A program made the position numbers and the translations under genes. A DNA stretch of 64,000 bases from Pseudomonas pergaminensis (GTDB lineage Bacteria > Pseudomonadota > Gammaproteobacteria > Pseudomonadales > Pseudomonadaceae). Position 1 is the stretch's first letter. Each line of letters opens with the position of its first letter. Shown here in pieces: positions 45,564 to 54,374 of the stretch. Below the pieces are notes generated by a model. It searched no databases. It was not told where the DNA came from and saw nothing but the letters and a program-made list of their open reading frames with translations. The DNA lies in contig NZ_CP078013.2 of NCBI RefSeq assembly GCF_024112395.2, forward strand, positions 3,348,001 to 3,412,000, read 5' to 3'.

Positions 45564-47239
45564 ATGACTCTAAAATTTAAAGTAATATTATTGGTGACGT
45601 TGCCTTTATTAGCGTTTGCAGTGATGGCCGGAGGCGTAATAATTAAAAGCTTACATGTACTGGGTGATGAAGAGGTGAGTGCAACTCGAGAGCGAATGTT
45701 AGAGGATAAGCGGAAAGAGTTAAGAAACTATATGGCGATAGCCACTGGTGCAATTAGAAATATCTACGAAAATTCCATTGATGGTGATTTTGACAGCAGA
45801 GCCAAGGCTATTGAGATCCTGTCAAATATCAAATATGGTAATGGTAGTTATTTTTTTGGCCAAGACTCTAATATAATACTCTATTTCGTAGTAATAGCAC
45901 AGCTGTTGTCGGAAAAAATTTTCGTGATGAGAAAGATACTCACGGAATCTATGTGAACCGTGAGTTGGTACGAGCGGCTAAAGACGGTAGTAACTACATA
46001 TTTTATTCTGCGCCTGTTCCAGGCGATGACAAAATATTGATACCAAAGCTCGCATTTAGCACTTACCTTTCAAAATGGGATCTGGCTCTAGGTACTGCGA
46101 TCAATCTTGACGACGTTGATAGAGAGGTGTCTACAATTCGCCGCGAAATAGAAGCTCGAATTGATTACGCAATTTTAGGCATCGCTATAATTTCTATTAT
46201 TTCAGTTCTGCTATTTAGCGCCATTAGTACTATTTTGGTCGGCAACTTTCTTCGTCCGTTGCAAAAAATTAAGGAGAATTTTGATGACATAGCAGCAGGT
46301 GAAGGAGACCTGACTCAGCGTCTGAGGGTGCATAGTCGCGATGAACTGGGTGAACTAGCTCACTCTTTCAATAGTTTCGTAGAAAAAATTCACGGCCTTG
46401 TCAGACAAACTGTTGAAATGACGGTTTCACTTTCGTGCCTTGCATCTGAGATTACAACACAAGCTGCTGGGTCTGAGAAGTCTATGGCACAGCAACAGAG
46501 TGAAACCGATTTAGTTGCCTTAGCTATGAACGAGATGTCTATAGCTGCAAATGAAGTTGCAGGCAGTGCGGAAAGCTCTGCTGACGCTGCATATGACGCT
46601 AACGAGTTAGGAGTGTCGGCAAAAATTGTGGTTAGTGCAAGCCTTAGCCAAATCATTTCTCTGGTAGGAGATATTCGCTCAAGTAGTACAAAGCTGGACG
46701 TTCTCCAGCAGGATGTTAATAGTATAGTTAAGGCATTAGTCGTAATAGATTTTCTCGCTAAAAGAACAAACCTACTTGCGCTTAATGCTGCAATTGAAGC
46801 CGCTCGCGCGGGAGAGGCTGGTCGCGGCTTTGCAGTGGTCGCCGAAGAGGTTCGCGCTTTATCTGATCGTACCCAGCTAAGCGCGAACGAAATAGGTGAA
46901 CTAATTGGTCGGTTGCAAGCCGGCACACAAGAAGCTGTTATTGCTATGCGTAAATCAAGTGGTGCTGGTGATCTTGCAGGCGAATACGCCAATAATATCG
47001 ACACTTCGTTAGACTCTATTGCAAATTTAATAACCGCGGTGAGCTCCCTGACCGCGCAAATCACCAGTACTGCAAAAAAACAGCAGTCCGTAGTTGAGGA
47101 CATAAATCGCAGCGTACAGAAAATTGCGGAAAGCGGAGGGCGCGTCGCTCAAGAAGCACGCACTGGAACTCAGACCGCCCACAAACTTACCCAACTTAGC
47201 AAAGCTCTAGAGGATCTTATGAGGCAGTTTAAAATTTAA
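45564..47239 (+). pseudogene. Methyl-accepting chemotaxis protein broken by a frameshift
   Basis: Two consecutive frames form one transmembrane receptor. The first (45564 to about 45880) has an N-terminal membrane helix and the start of a single-Cache sensor ('[11 protein letters not shown]'). The second (in phase from 45872) continues '[20 protein letters not shown]', then a second membrane helix near 46170-46240, a HAMP domain ('[20 protein letters not shown]') and the MCP hairpin '[17 protein letters not shown]'. Removing one base near 45883 (ctctAtttcgt) restores a continuous reading 'QDSNIILFRSN'. The signalling tip also differs from consensus ('[11 protein letters not shown]' where 'GIADQTN' is usual). 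Likely inactive. Confidence 0.85.
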
Positions 47240-47829
47240 ATTCGTCACTGAGTGCGTGCTTAGCGTTTCATGATTAATTGAATCATGGTGCTGTCGCATT
47301 TGACCTAAAAGAAACTATGTGTCGCTGATATAGGGGCTCGTCTCGACGTGTCAACGCATGGCTTTTATGATTGGATAATGCGCTACAGCAAATCTCAAGA
47401 AAACGGTAGAACGGCCTAGATTTTCCAATTCGTTTCAATGCACGGATTGCAACCTTTTACGACAGACCCTATTCTGATTTTGAGACCAGGGTTCGAGGTG
47501 CAACCGAGCGGATTTTTCCCTCACTGTTTCAGTTTAATTAGGAATACTTCGACTGGCTCAGCGACAAACCGCGGTTTGGTGATAGTGGCCACTCGATTAC
47601 CACACCATCGCAGCGATAGGCGACGGGTTAGGTCAATCCGCGCCGGGTAGCTCGTGATCAGCTTGATGCGATTTACAAACGCTAGCGCCAGTGAGCGGTC
47701 TGCAGGCGGTGTTCCCCGAACTTGGTGCACGCCCGGATCGGATCAAAATAGCCGCCCTTGATGGTTAGGCTTAGCGTAACAACGGTCGCTTACCAACCTT
47801 TAATCAGCGTCAAACCAATATCGGCTCGG
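47240..47829. other. Intergenic, nothing recognised
   Basis: About 590 bp between the receptor pseudogene and the hydrolase. Opposing open frames around 47438-47730 are mutual shadows without start signals. Confidence 0.6.
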
Positions 47830-48840
47830 TTAGCTTCGGTTTAAACAACATGCTGTGATGAATACTTGGACTTCTTGTAGGAGTTCTTCGTCCTCTGCCG
47901 TGCCCCCCATAAATCCGCCATGCGGCATGCCTTCTCCAAGATAGAACTCTACCGGTACCCCTGCCCGGCGCAATCCACGATGTAGGCGCGCTGCGTTAGA
48001 TAGGAAAAGATCACGAGTACCAGTTTGCAGGAAAGTTGGCGGTAGTCCTTCAAAGTTGCCAAACAGAGGCGAGAGATAAGGATCGGCTAGGTCAGCCCCC
48101 GCAGCGTAGAGCTGATTAATCTGCATAAGCGGTAGAGGAAGCACCACATCAATATAGCGGTTGGTATGAAAGCTATCCCCAGATTCAGTCAGATCGACTT
48201 CTGGCGATAGCAGTACTAGCCCTGCGGGCATAGGCAGGCCCTCATCGCGCCCGCGTAGCAGCATCGCCAAAGCGAGATTGCCGCCAGCAGAACGCCCGAT
48301 GAGGACAATTTCATTTGGCGAATGCTGGCTCAGCACATACCGATACGCCTCGAGGCAATCATCCAGTGCGGCAGGATAGGGATGTCTGGGCGGCAACCTA
48401 TAATCAACGCCATAGCAGGAGATGCCGTATCGGTCCGCTTGCTGCTGCGCGCTCACGCGGCATGCTTCGCCGCTGCCGAAGAGGAGGGCACCGCCGTGCA
48501 GATCGATACAGGCATGCTTCGGGCGAATCTCGCCTTTAGGGGTTGCGACGTGAATTTCGGCGTTCCCGATTATCAAAGTCTGGACATCTGCGTGTAGTTG
48601 CTCAGTTGAGCCTTTCACGGCTAACTCGTATTGACTATTCACATACTCCTGAAGTGTTTGCCATGCGGCGGTATCATCCGCCGCTGGCAGTTGGTAGAGG
48701 GCATTAACTGGCGTGCCCTGTGCAGTAACCAAATTTTGTAATTTGGCCTTTGCCTGGGGGCTGATCGAAATAGGGAAGGGAACAATACGATCCTGCAACA
48801 ATATCCCGTGATGGGGGTTGGTGATCTTTGCATCCGCCAT
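47830..48840 (-). CDS. Alpha/beta hydrolase (hormone-sensitive-lipase-like)
   Basis: 336 residues, GGAG eight bases before the ATG at 48840. Hormone-sensitive-lipase family features: oxyanion 'IDLHGGALLFG' near residue 113, nucleophile 'GRSAGGNLALAM' near 183, Asp in 'GTRDLFL' near 277 and His in 'GMPHGGFMG' near 308. No signal peptide. Acts on short-chain esters or amides; natural substrate unknown. An intact gene in an otherwise eroded neighbourhood. Confidence 0.85.
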   Translation of the reverse strand: MADAKITNPHHGILLQDRIVPFPISISPQAKAKLQNLVTAQGTPVNALYQLPAADDTAAWQTLQEYVNSQYELAVKGSTEQLHADVQTLIIGNAEIHVATPKGEIRPKHACIDLHGGALLFGSGEACRVSAQQQADRYGISCYGVDYRLPPRHPYPAALDDCLEAYRYVLSQHSPNEIVLIGRSAGGNLALAMLLRGRDEGLPMPAGLVLLSPEVDLTESGDSFHTNRYIDVVLPLPLMQINQLYAAGADLADPYLSPLFGNFEGLPPTFLQTGTRDLFLSNAARLHRGLRRAGVPVEFYLGEGMPHGGFMGGTAEDEELLQEVQVFITACCLNRS

Positions 48841-49441
48841 GAGGGGCTCCAGCGCAATAATTGAAATACTTTAGACTTTTCTGTGGTTCGTGGACCTGGT
48901 GTCGATCAGCGTGACTTGTCGCCCTAGTTGGCACCCGCCAGCGAGCCTTTGGGCGCGCAAGCCGAGCGTTATCATTAGGCTGCTCTATCTGTAGGTCATT
49001 GCTATGGACCTGCTGGTTGTGGCTTTCCATTTGGATCTTGGCCTACACCCTCTACAGGCCAGCGACTCAGCCTTAACAGCCAGGATCTGAGTCAGCGATA
49101 CGTTAATGGCTACGTGCTGCTTGTTACTGTCGTCGATCTGCGCTTGCGACCGGTCGGCGGAAGCATAGCTAACTCCGCAGCGCTCAGGGTCAGATGTGCT
49201 TTCATTGGCTCGACCCTTCAGGCTGGGCCAGTTCGGGCTCAACGTCGACGCCGTATACTTCGATGGAGGCAGATCCGTATGTTAGCGGTGATTGACAAGA
49301 TTTGGCAGACTAGCCTAGCTGGAAAGTTGGCTAGGTCATAGTCACTTACAGTTGTATCAACGCCTAATATATCTGATGCGGTGTTCAACTATACCGCCCG
49401 GTTATTTTAATGAGTTCCACCTCTTTTTCTGAAGCTTCTGA
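48841..49441. other. Intergenic, nothing recognised
   Basis: About 600 bp. Several overlapping open frames (48985-49242 minus, 49114-49341 plus) resemble no family and lack start signals. Confidence 0.55.
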
Positions 49442-49900
49442 TCAGCTCCCCTTGTCCGACAGCGAACGTTGCTCTGAATAGCCATCCTTGTCCTTCCAAA
49501 ATGATATGTTTTTAGTGACTGAGGACTTGAGCGAAAAACTTCCGAGCTCTGGGAGATCGATTTTCGACGTCACCAAAAAGGACTCCGTTGAGCAGTCTTC
49601 GATGATTCGCCCTTCGTCCAAGAAGATCACCCGATCACTCACCTTTCTAGCGAAACCCATCTCATGGGTCACGCACACCATCGTCATGCCGTCATTAGCG
49701 AGTTTGACCATCACGTCCAAAACTTCACCGACCATTTCCGGGTCCGGAGCCGAGGTAGGCTCATCAAACAGCATGGCGACGGGGTCCATGGTTAAAGCGC
49801 GGACGATTCAGCCGTAGGATGGAGCCAAACTGAGACTAGGACGCCGGACCGTAAAGCCCAGCTCTCAAAGCATCCTCAGCAATTTCCGACAATCCTCAAA
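49442..49900 (-). pseudogene. Remnant of an amino-acid ABC transporter ATPase (GlnQ/HisP type)
   Basis: Minus-strand residues '[20 protein letters not shown]' then '[19 protein letters not shown]' and '[19 protein letters not shown]' are the Walker B, D-loop and H-loop of a polar-amino-acid importer ATPase. Upstream of 'IVRALTMDP' (about 49800-49900) the reading breaks: the expected signature 'LSGGQQQRVA' is only faintly traceable across frameshifts, and no Walker A is found. The C-terminal 40 codons ('[12 protein letters not shown]') are also unlike the family. A dead fragment. Confidence 0.8.
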
Positions 49901-50070
49901 GGCGGAAATCGGGCATAAGGAGGAGGGCAGCCATTGATCCTCAGCTGACCAGCTTCGAGCGACTGACGTGGCGGTGGTCTAGCAGCAGTAGGTAGAGCAA
50001 GCACTCCTTCGCACATGTAGGTGTACGATATCGTCTAAAATATTTCGGTCGAGAACGGAGCTAGCACCCA

Positions 50071-50274
50071 ATGAGTGATGCATTGCCAACTACTTTGATA
50101 TGCCGGGATCCAGGTGATAGCAGCGGGGACATCGTCATAGATCTCCCACCGAATATACTAGCGGCAATGGACGTCGGTTTGGGTGATTTCTTAAGCATCG
50201 AGTTGGTCGACGGATCGATAGTGCTAAAGCCAATTCGTCGAATCAAAGCTGAAGGTCGGGTTGACTCAGATTGA
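50071..50274 (+). CDS. AbrB/MazE-type swapped-hairpin protein (orphan)
   Basis: 67 residues. 'GDIVIDLPPNILAAMDVGLG' then 'DFLSIELVDGSIVLKPIR' is the AbrB/SpoVT/MazE DNA-binding fold, the usual N-terminal part of an antitoxin or transition regulator. GGAG stands 10 bases before the ATG. No toxin gene of the MazF or PIN type is adjacent, so it is either a stand-alone DNA-binding protein or an antitoxin left after toxin loss. Confidence 0.75.
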   Translation: MSDALPTTLICRDPGDSSGDIVIDLPPNILAAMDVGLGDFLSIELVDGSIVLKPIRRIKAEGRVDSD

Positions 50275-50365
50275 GCAGGCCGGTAGCTCGCCCATCTGAA
50301 TCTCAGGACGTTCGAGTAGCACTAAGATGGAAGGAAATATCCAAATGCAGGAACAATTCCGCAAT

Positions 50366-50641
50366 TTAGATTTTTACTTCTCTGAAATTTCGATCTTCAC
50401 TTCCGGGTACCCTTACGTGGCTTATGAACATATCTGACATAGCACCTGGTTTAACATAATATACATTATGCGAACCATCCGAACTGTCCGTTAGCAGCTC
50501 TGTACGACACATTTCACTAAGCGGCCTGCAACCACCACCCGCAGATTCAAAAGCAGCCACCGTCGCCCTCGTTGATCTGTCTTCGTTCGACCTCTGGGCA
50601 GTCGGACATTTACGACTAGTCAGCGCACCGTTCACCAACAC
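50366..50641 (-). CDS. Hypothetical protein, doubtful
   Basis: 91 codons following and overlapping (26 bp) the exported protein gene. Moderately Cys- and Ser-rich ('CRPLSEMCRTELLTDSSDGS'), no signal peptide and no family that I recognise. The overlapping start could be coupled to the upstream gene, but no ribosome binding site is obvious. Confidence 0.3.
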   Translation of the reverse strand: MLVNGALTSRKCPTAQRSNEDRSTRATVAAFESAGGGCRPLSEMCRTELLTDSSDGSHNVYYVKPGAMSDMFISHVRVPGSEDRNFREVKI

Positions 50642-51086
50642 TGTGGTGAAATCGATAACGTTGCCCGTCGTAACGTATTACTGGAAAACAAAAGCCTGGG
50701 CCGCCGACCTCGATATCAGGCCAACCATCATTGCCTTTGCTGGCGAGAAACTGAGCGACACCGTTTTCTTCGAGCATGAGTTTCCAATGACCGTCAGACT
50801 GCTGGCTGACTAGATAAAATCCAGTGCCCGCTTGCCCATAGCAGTCAGTGCTGCCTTCGGTAATCAACGCATCCGGCCGGCCGTCACCGTTCAGGTCCTT
50901 AACCAGCTCCATGGTTGCCGGCGTATAGCTAGCAGTTGTCTCGATTTCGCACTCCGACGTCTCTTGGTTAAATCCAGCAGCGCGGAATGCTTTTAACTGC
51001 TCGCTACGCGGTAGTTCATCTGCCAGCGCTGTAGCACTGGTCATGAAACATGCCACCCACAGACCTGATTTAAGCCGTCCCAGCAT
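50616..51086 (-). CDS. Exported protein with a VCBS/FG-GAP-like calcium motif
   Basis: 156 residues, SD AAGGGA before the ATG at 51086. Signal peptide at residues 1-22 ('LWVACFMTSATALA'). 'LVKDLNGDGRPDALITEG' near residue 62 is the DxNxDGxxD calcium-binding loop of FG-GAP/VCBS repeats, and a second weaker match 'GNDGWPDIEVGGPG' follows near residue 119. Four cysteines may form disulfides. Periplasmic, role unknown. Confidence 0.7.
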   Translation of the reverse strand: MLGRLKSGLWVACFMTSATALADELPRSEQLKAFRAAGFNQETSECEIETTASYTPATMELVKDLNGDGRPDALITEGSTDCYGQAGTGFYLVSQQSDGHWKLMLEENGVAQFLASKGNDGWPDIEVGGPGFCFPVIRYDGQRYRFHHSVGERCAD

Positions 51087-51235
51087 ATAGATCGTCCCTT
51101 TATGAAGCCCAATGTGAAGTGTCGCGACTGTACCCGCACTAGCGTAAAGGATAAAACGAGAAGTGCTAAAGGGTTCGCTACGCGCAATCAGGGGCAGTGC
51201 CCGTCAGATTTCAACAGGCAAAACCCCTGTCTGGC

Positions 51236-51985
51236 TCAAACCTGAGCAAAGCCTCCGTCGACAAACATTTCACTGCCGGTCATGAAGCTGCTCTCATCCG
51301 ATGCCAGGAACAACGCGGCTGCGGCAACTTCTTCAGGTTTGCCGATACGACCCAGAGGAACCTGCGCCGTCATGTCGTCGATGATTGCGTCCTTCTGGCC
51401 CGTACCCGACAACGCCAAGTCCAGACCCGGTGTCGAGATCGGGCCTGGTGAAAGTACGTTGACGCGAACGCCGGTGCCTTTCAGGTCCAGCGCCCAGCTC
51501 CTGGCGAAATTTCGTAGCGCGGCCTTGGTAGCGCTGTACACGCTGAATGCCGGTGTGCCCATTGTGCCGGTGGTCGAACCGGTGAGGATCACTGAGCTGC
51601 CAGCGCTCATCAGGGGCAACGCTTTTTGTACGGTGAACAATGTGCCTTTGACGTTGATACCAAAGGTACGGTCGAACGATTCCTCTGTGATCGATCCGAT
51701 CGGCTGGAAATCTCCCAGGCCTGCGTTGGCGAACAATACGTCAACCCGGCCCTTGGCGGCCTTGACCTGGGTAAAGATGCGCTCCAGGTCGTCCAGGTTT
51801 GAAATGTCGCCCTGGATGGCGATGGCTTCAGGGCCGATCAGTTGCAGCGCCTTATCCAGTTCTTCCTGGCGACGCCCTACGATGACCACCTGCGCGCCTT
51901 CTGCTGCAAAGCGAATGGCGGTTGCCAAGCCGATGCCGCTGTTGCCACCGGTCACCACTGCGATTTTCCCGTTGAGCCTGCTCAT
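51236..51985 (-). CDS. SDR-family oxidoreductase
   Basis: 249 residues from the ATG at 51985. Complete SDR motifs: 'TGGNSGIG', 'FANAGLG', Ser in 'LTGSTTG', 'YSATK' and 'SPGPISTPG'. Divergent from the HxlR regulator at 52089; this SDR-HxlR pairing is frequent in pseudomonads and is typically induced by electrophiles or quinones. Marks the return to high-GC core-like DNA. Confidence 0.87.
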   Translation of the reverse strand: MSRLNGKIAVVTGGNSGIGLATAIRFAAEGAQVVIVGRRQEELDKALQLIGPEAIAIQGDISNLDDLERIFTQVKAAKGRVDVLFANAGLGDFQPIGSITEESFDRTFGINVKGTLFTVQKALPLMSAGSSVILTGSTTGTMGTPAFSVYSATKAALRNFARSWALDLKGTGVRVNVLSPGPISTPGLDLALSGTGQKDAIIDDMTAQVPLGRIGKPEEVAAAALFLASDESSFMTGSEMFVDGGFAQV

Positions 51986-52030
51986 ACTGAACTCCAATGA
52001 ATTAGGTTGAGGCCTAACTCTAGATCTGCG

Positions 52031-52046
52031 CTATTCTTTTGAATAG
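52031..52046. promoter_or_regulatory. Inverted repeat in the SDR/HxlR intergenic region, possible operator
   Basis: CTATTC-TTTT-GAATAG is an exact 6-bp inverted repeat with a 4-bp spacer, located midway between the two divergent starts (51985 and 52089). Suited to a dimeric HxlR regulator; binding is inferred. Confidence 0.5.
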
Positions 52047-52088
52047 TATGCACCTTTAAGTAAGTACCCCCATTGGAGCCAAGCCATC

Positions 52089-52448
52089 ATGGCCAATAAC
52101 TCATTCAACTGTGGTCTGGAAGCTGCCCTGGCGGTGATTGGCGGCAAATGGAAGCCCCTGGTGCTGTTCAACCTGGCCCAGAATGTTCATCGATATGGTG
52201 AATTAAGACGCGCAATTGGCGGTGTGACCGATAAGGTGCTGATCCAGCAGCTCAAAGAGTTGGAGCGCGACGAGATCATTGCCCGTGTGGACTTCCACGA
52301 GATACCGCCGAAGGTCGAGTACTCCCTGACACCCTTCGGGCAGTCCCTTGCCACGGCGCTGGGCGCGTTGTGCCAGTGGGGCACGCAGCATATGCAAACG
52401 GTTGAGCGTATCGCCGAACGACGTACGTCTGCCCTCTCCCAGTCCTGA
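52089..52448 (+). CDS. HxlR-family transcriptional regulator
   Basis: 119 residues. HxlR core 'NCGLEAALAVIGGKWKPLVL' with the conserved Cys near residue 7, 'YGELRRAIGGVTDKVLIQQL', 'PPKVEYSLTPFGQSL'. Probable regulator of the divergent SDR gene. The conserved Cys suggests a redox or electrophile signal. Confidence 0.88.
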   Translation: MANNSFNCGLEAALAVIGGKWKPLVLFNLAQNVHRYGELRRAIGGVTDKVLIQQLKELERDEIIARVDFHEIPPKVEYSLTPFGQSLATALGALCQWGTQHMQTVERIAERRTSALSQS

Positions 52449-52467
52449 GCCCCCTGCCCTGATTGCC

Positions 52468-52497
52468 AACTCAACTAAATGACTATTTAGTTGAGTT
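52468..52497. terminator. Perfect 13-bp hairpin between convergent genes
   Basis: AACTCAACTAAAT (52468-52480) and ATTTAGTTGAGTT (52485-52497) with loop GACT. It sits between the HxlR stop (52448) and the chemoreceptor stop (52509), where a bidirectional terminator is plausible; no T tract follows on either strand. Confidence 0.5.
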
Positions 52498-52508
52498 AAA
52501 TCAATAGG

Positions 52509-54122
52509 TTACAGCCTAAAGCGATCGACGGACCGTGACAGCTGGCCTGCCAGGCTGGACAACTCGTCTGTTGTCGACGCTGTCTGGCCAATGACCCGGC
52601 TATTACTCTCCGACATCCCCGCAATCATCTCCACCTGGTGAGCAATTTCATTGCTGGCCAGGCTCTGCTCCCCGATGGTGCGGGAGATATCGTTGACCAT
52701 CTCGGTGGTATTCAACGTGGCTTGGAGAATCTCGCGAATTGCTCGCTCCACCTCGGCGGTCACCGCCATGCCCTTATCGACCTGTGCTACGCCCTCCTCC
52801 ATGCTGGTGACCGCTTCCCGCGTGCTTTGCTGGATGCGCCCCACCATGCTGGCAATCTCCTGGGTCGAAGCACTGGTGCGCCCGGCAAGGCTGCGCACTT
52901 CATCGGCGACTACCGCAAAACCGCGCCCCTGCTCGCCAGCGCGGGCGGCCTCGATGGCGGCGTTCAAGGCCAGCAGGTTGGTCTGGTCGGCAATCCCTTT
53001 GATCACCTGGATAATGCTGAAAATTGCCTCAGACTCTTTGTCCAGCGTACGGATCACCTGGGCCGATTGCTGCGCGGAACGGGCGATGCCATCCATGTCG
53101 CTGACCACTTGATGAATCACCCGGCCGCCGTCCTTGGCCAGGATTTGTGCCTGGTTGGCCATCTCTGAGGCGCGCCCGGCATGCCGAGTGATTTCCTCGA
53201 TGCTGGCGGTCATTTCACTCGCGGCAGCGGCCATGGTACTGGCTGCGGCGCTTTGTTGCTGGCTGCTGCCGGCGACTTCATGGCAGCCGTGGCTCAGTTG
53301 TTCGCTCATGCCGTTAACGCCGTGGGCGTTGCTGCGCACCACTTCGATCATGCCGCGCAGGTCGCGTTGCATGGTGGCGAGGCTGCGAATCAACGCGCTG
53401 GCTTCATCCTTGCGGCGGGGTTCGACAATGGTTTCGCTCAAGTTGCCATGGGCGATACTCTCGGCAATGCGGCTGGCCGTGTGCAGCGGCCCCATGATGC
53501 TGAGCATGACCCACCGCCCCTGTGCCAACAGTAATAGCAGACTGGCGATCAGCACCACGCCCAAGGTGAGGTTGGCATTGCTGATGCTCTGCCGAGTGCC
53601 GGCACTGGCCTGCTGGGTGTTGTTCTCGATCTGCTCACTGAGCGACGCCATTTGGTCTTCAAGCTGGCTGAACGCCGCGTTGAACGTCCCCAGTTCACCG
53701 CGGGCGGCGTCGGGATTGTCGAGTGCCAGGGCGACGATGCGCTCGCCGGTGGCGATGTAGTTATCCAGACTGGGGCGGATTTTTTCCAGGCTGGCCTTGA
53801 GCGCATCGTCCAGCGGCAACTTGAGATTGTCCGCGAGCACCTGGCGAAAATGCTCGGCGTGTTCCTGCAACGAGCTGTTGACCTCCGCTTTGCTGCTGGT
53901 GCTCTTGCCCAAGCCCACCAGCATCGCCGACAGCACGTCCGCGCGCAGGGCGTCGTGCATCATGTCGGCTTCCATATGGTTACGCAGCACGGTCATGCTG
54001 AGTTCGCTGCCATACACCGCAGTGCCCATCCGGGTGTTTCCCAGGTAGCCGGCCAGGCTCATGATCAAGGCGGTCAGCAATCCGGTCGCAATCAACAACA
54101 TCAAGCGCAATTTGATCGTCAT
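52509..54122 (-). CDS. Methyl-accepting chemotaxis protein
   Basis: 537 residues from the ATG at 54122 (MTIKLRLML). Topology: membrane helix at 10-30, periplasmic four-helix-bundle sensor at about 35-185, second helix near 190-210, HAMP ('MGPLHTASRIAESIAHGNLS') and a signalling domain with '[20 protein letters not shown]' and '[20 protein letters not shown]'. The sensor resembles the helical-bundle (4HB_MCP) class that binds small acids or amino acids; ligand unknown. An intact contrast to the broken receptor at 45564. Confidence 0.88.
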   Translation of the reverse strand: MTIKLRLMLLIATGLLTALIMSLAGYLGNTRMGTAVYGSELSMTVLRNHMEADMMHDALRADVLSAMLVGLGKSTSSKAEVNSSLQEHAEHFRQVLADNLKLPLDDALKASLEKIRPSLDNYIATGERIVALALDNPDAARGELGTFNAAFSQLEDQMASLSEQIENNTQQASAGTRQSISNANLTLGVVLIASLLLLLAQGRWVMLSIMGPLHTASRIAESIAHGNLSETIVEPRRKDEASALIRSLATMQRDLRGMIEVVRSNAHGVNGMSEQLSHGCHEVAGSSQQQSAAASTMAAAASEMTASIEEITRHAGRASEMANQAQILAKDGGRVIHQVVSDMDGIARSAQQSAQVIRTLDKESEAIFSIIQVIKGIADQTNLLALNAAIEAARAGEQGRGFAVVADEVRSLAGRTSASTQEIASMVGRIQQSTREAVTSMEEGVAQVDKGMAVTAEVERAIREILQATLNTTEMVNDISRTIGEQSLASNEIAHQVEMIAGMSESNSRVIGQTASTTDELSSLAGQLSRSVDRFRL

Positions 54123-54374
54123 GCAGGTATCCCCATGGCCTGGACAGGCGGCTGGGAACCCAACCGCTTGAGCGTCTATTACCGTTATCGGCAACAGTTG
54201 GCTATTAGTGAAGCCCAAGTCAGGGGATCTGCGCGTTTCCCTTGCGCGGGCACGCAAGGGAAACGGTTGCCAAGGCTACGCCGAACGAAAATGTAACAAC
54301 TGTGTAATCGTCACCTTGTATACCCACGGTCGGCTCACTAAGCTGGCCGATCCCTTGATGGCGCCGGAAATTCC

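Noticed and set aside
31522..51100. A prophage or integrative element explaining the AT-rich region
   Set aside because: No integrase, phage structural, plasmid or transposase gene, attachment repeat or tRNA could be found.
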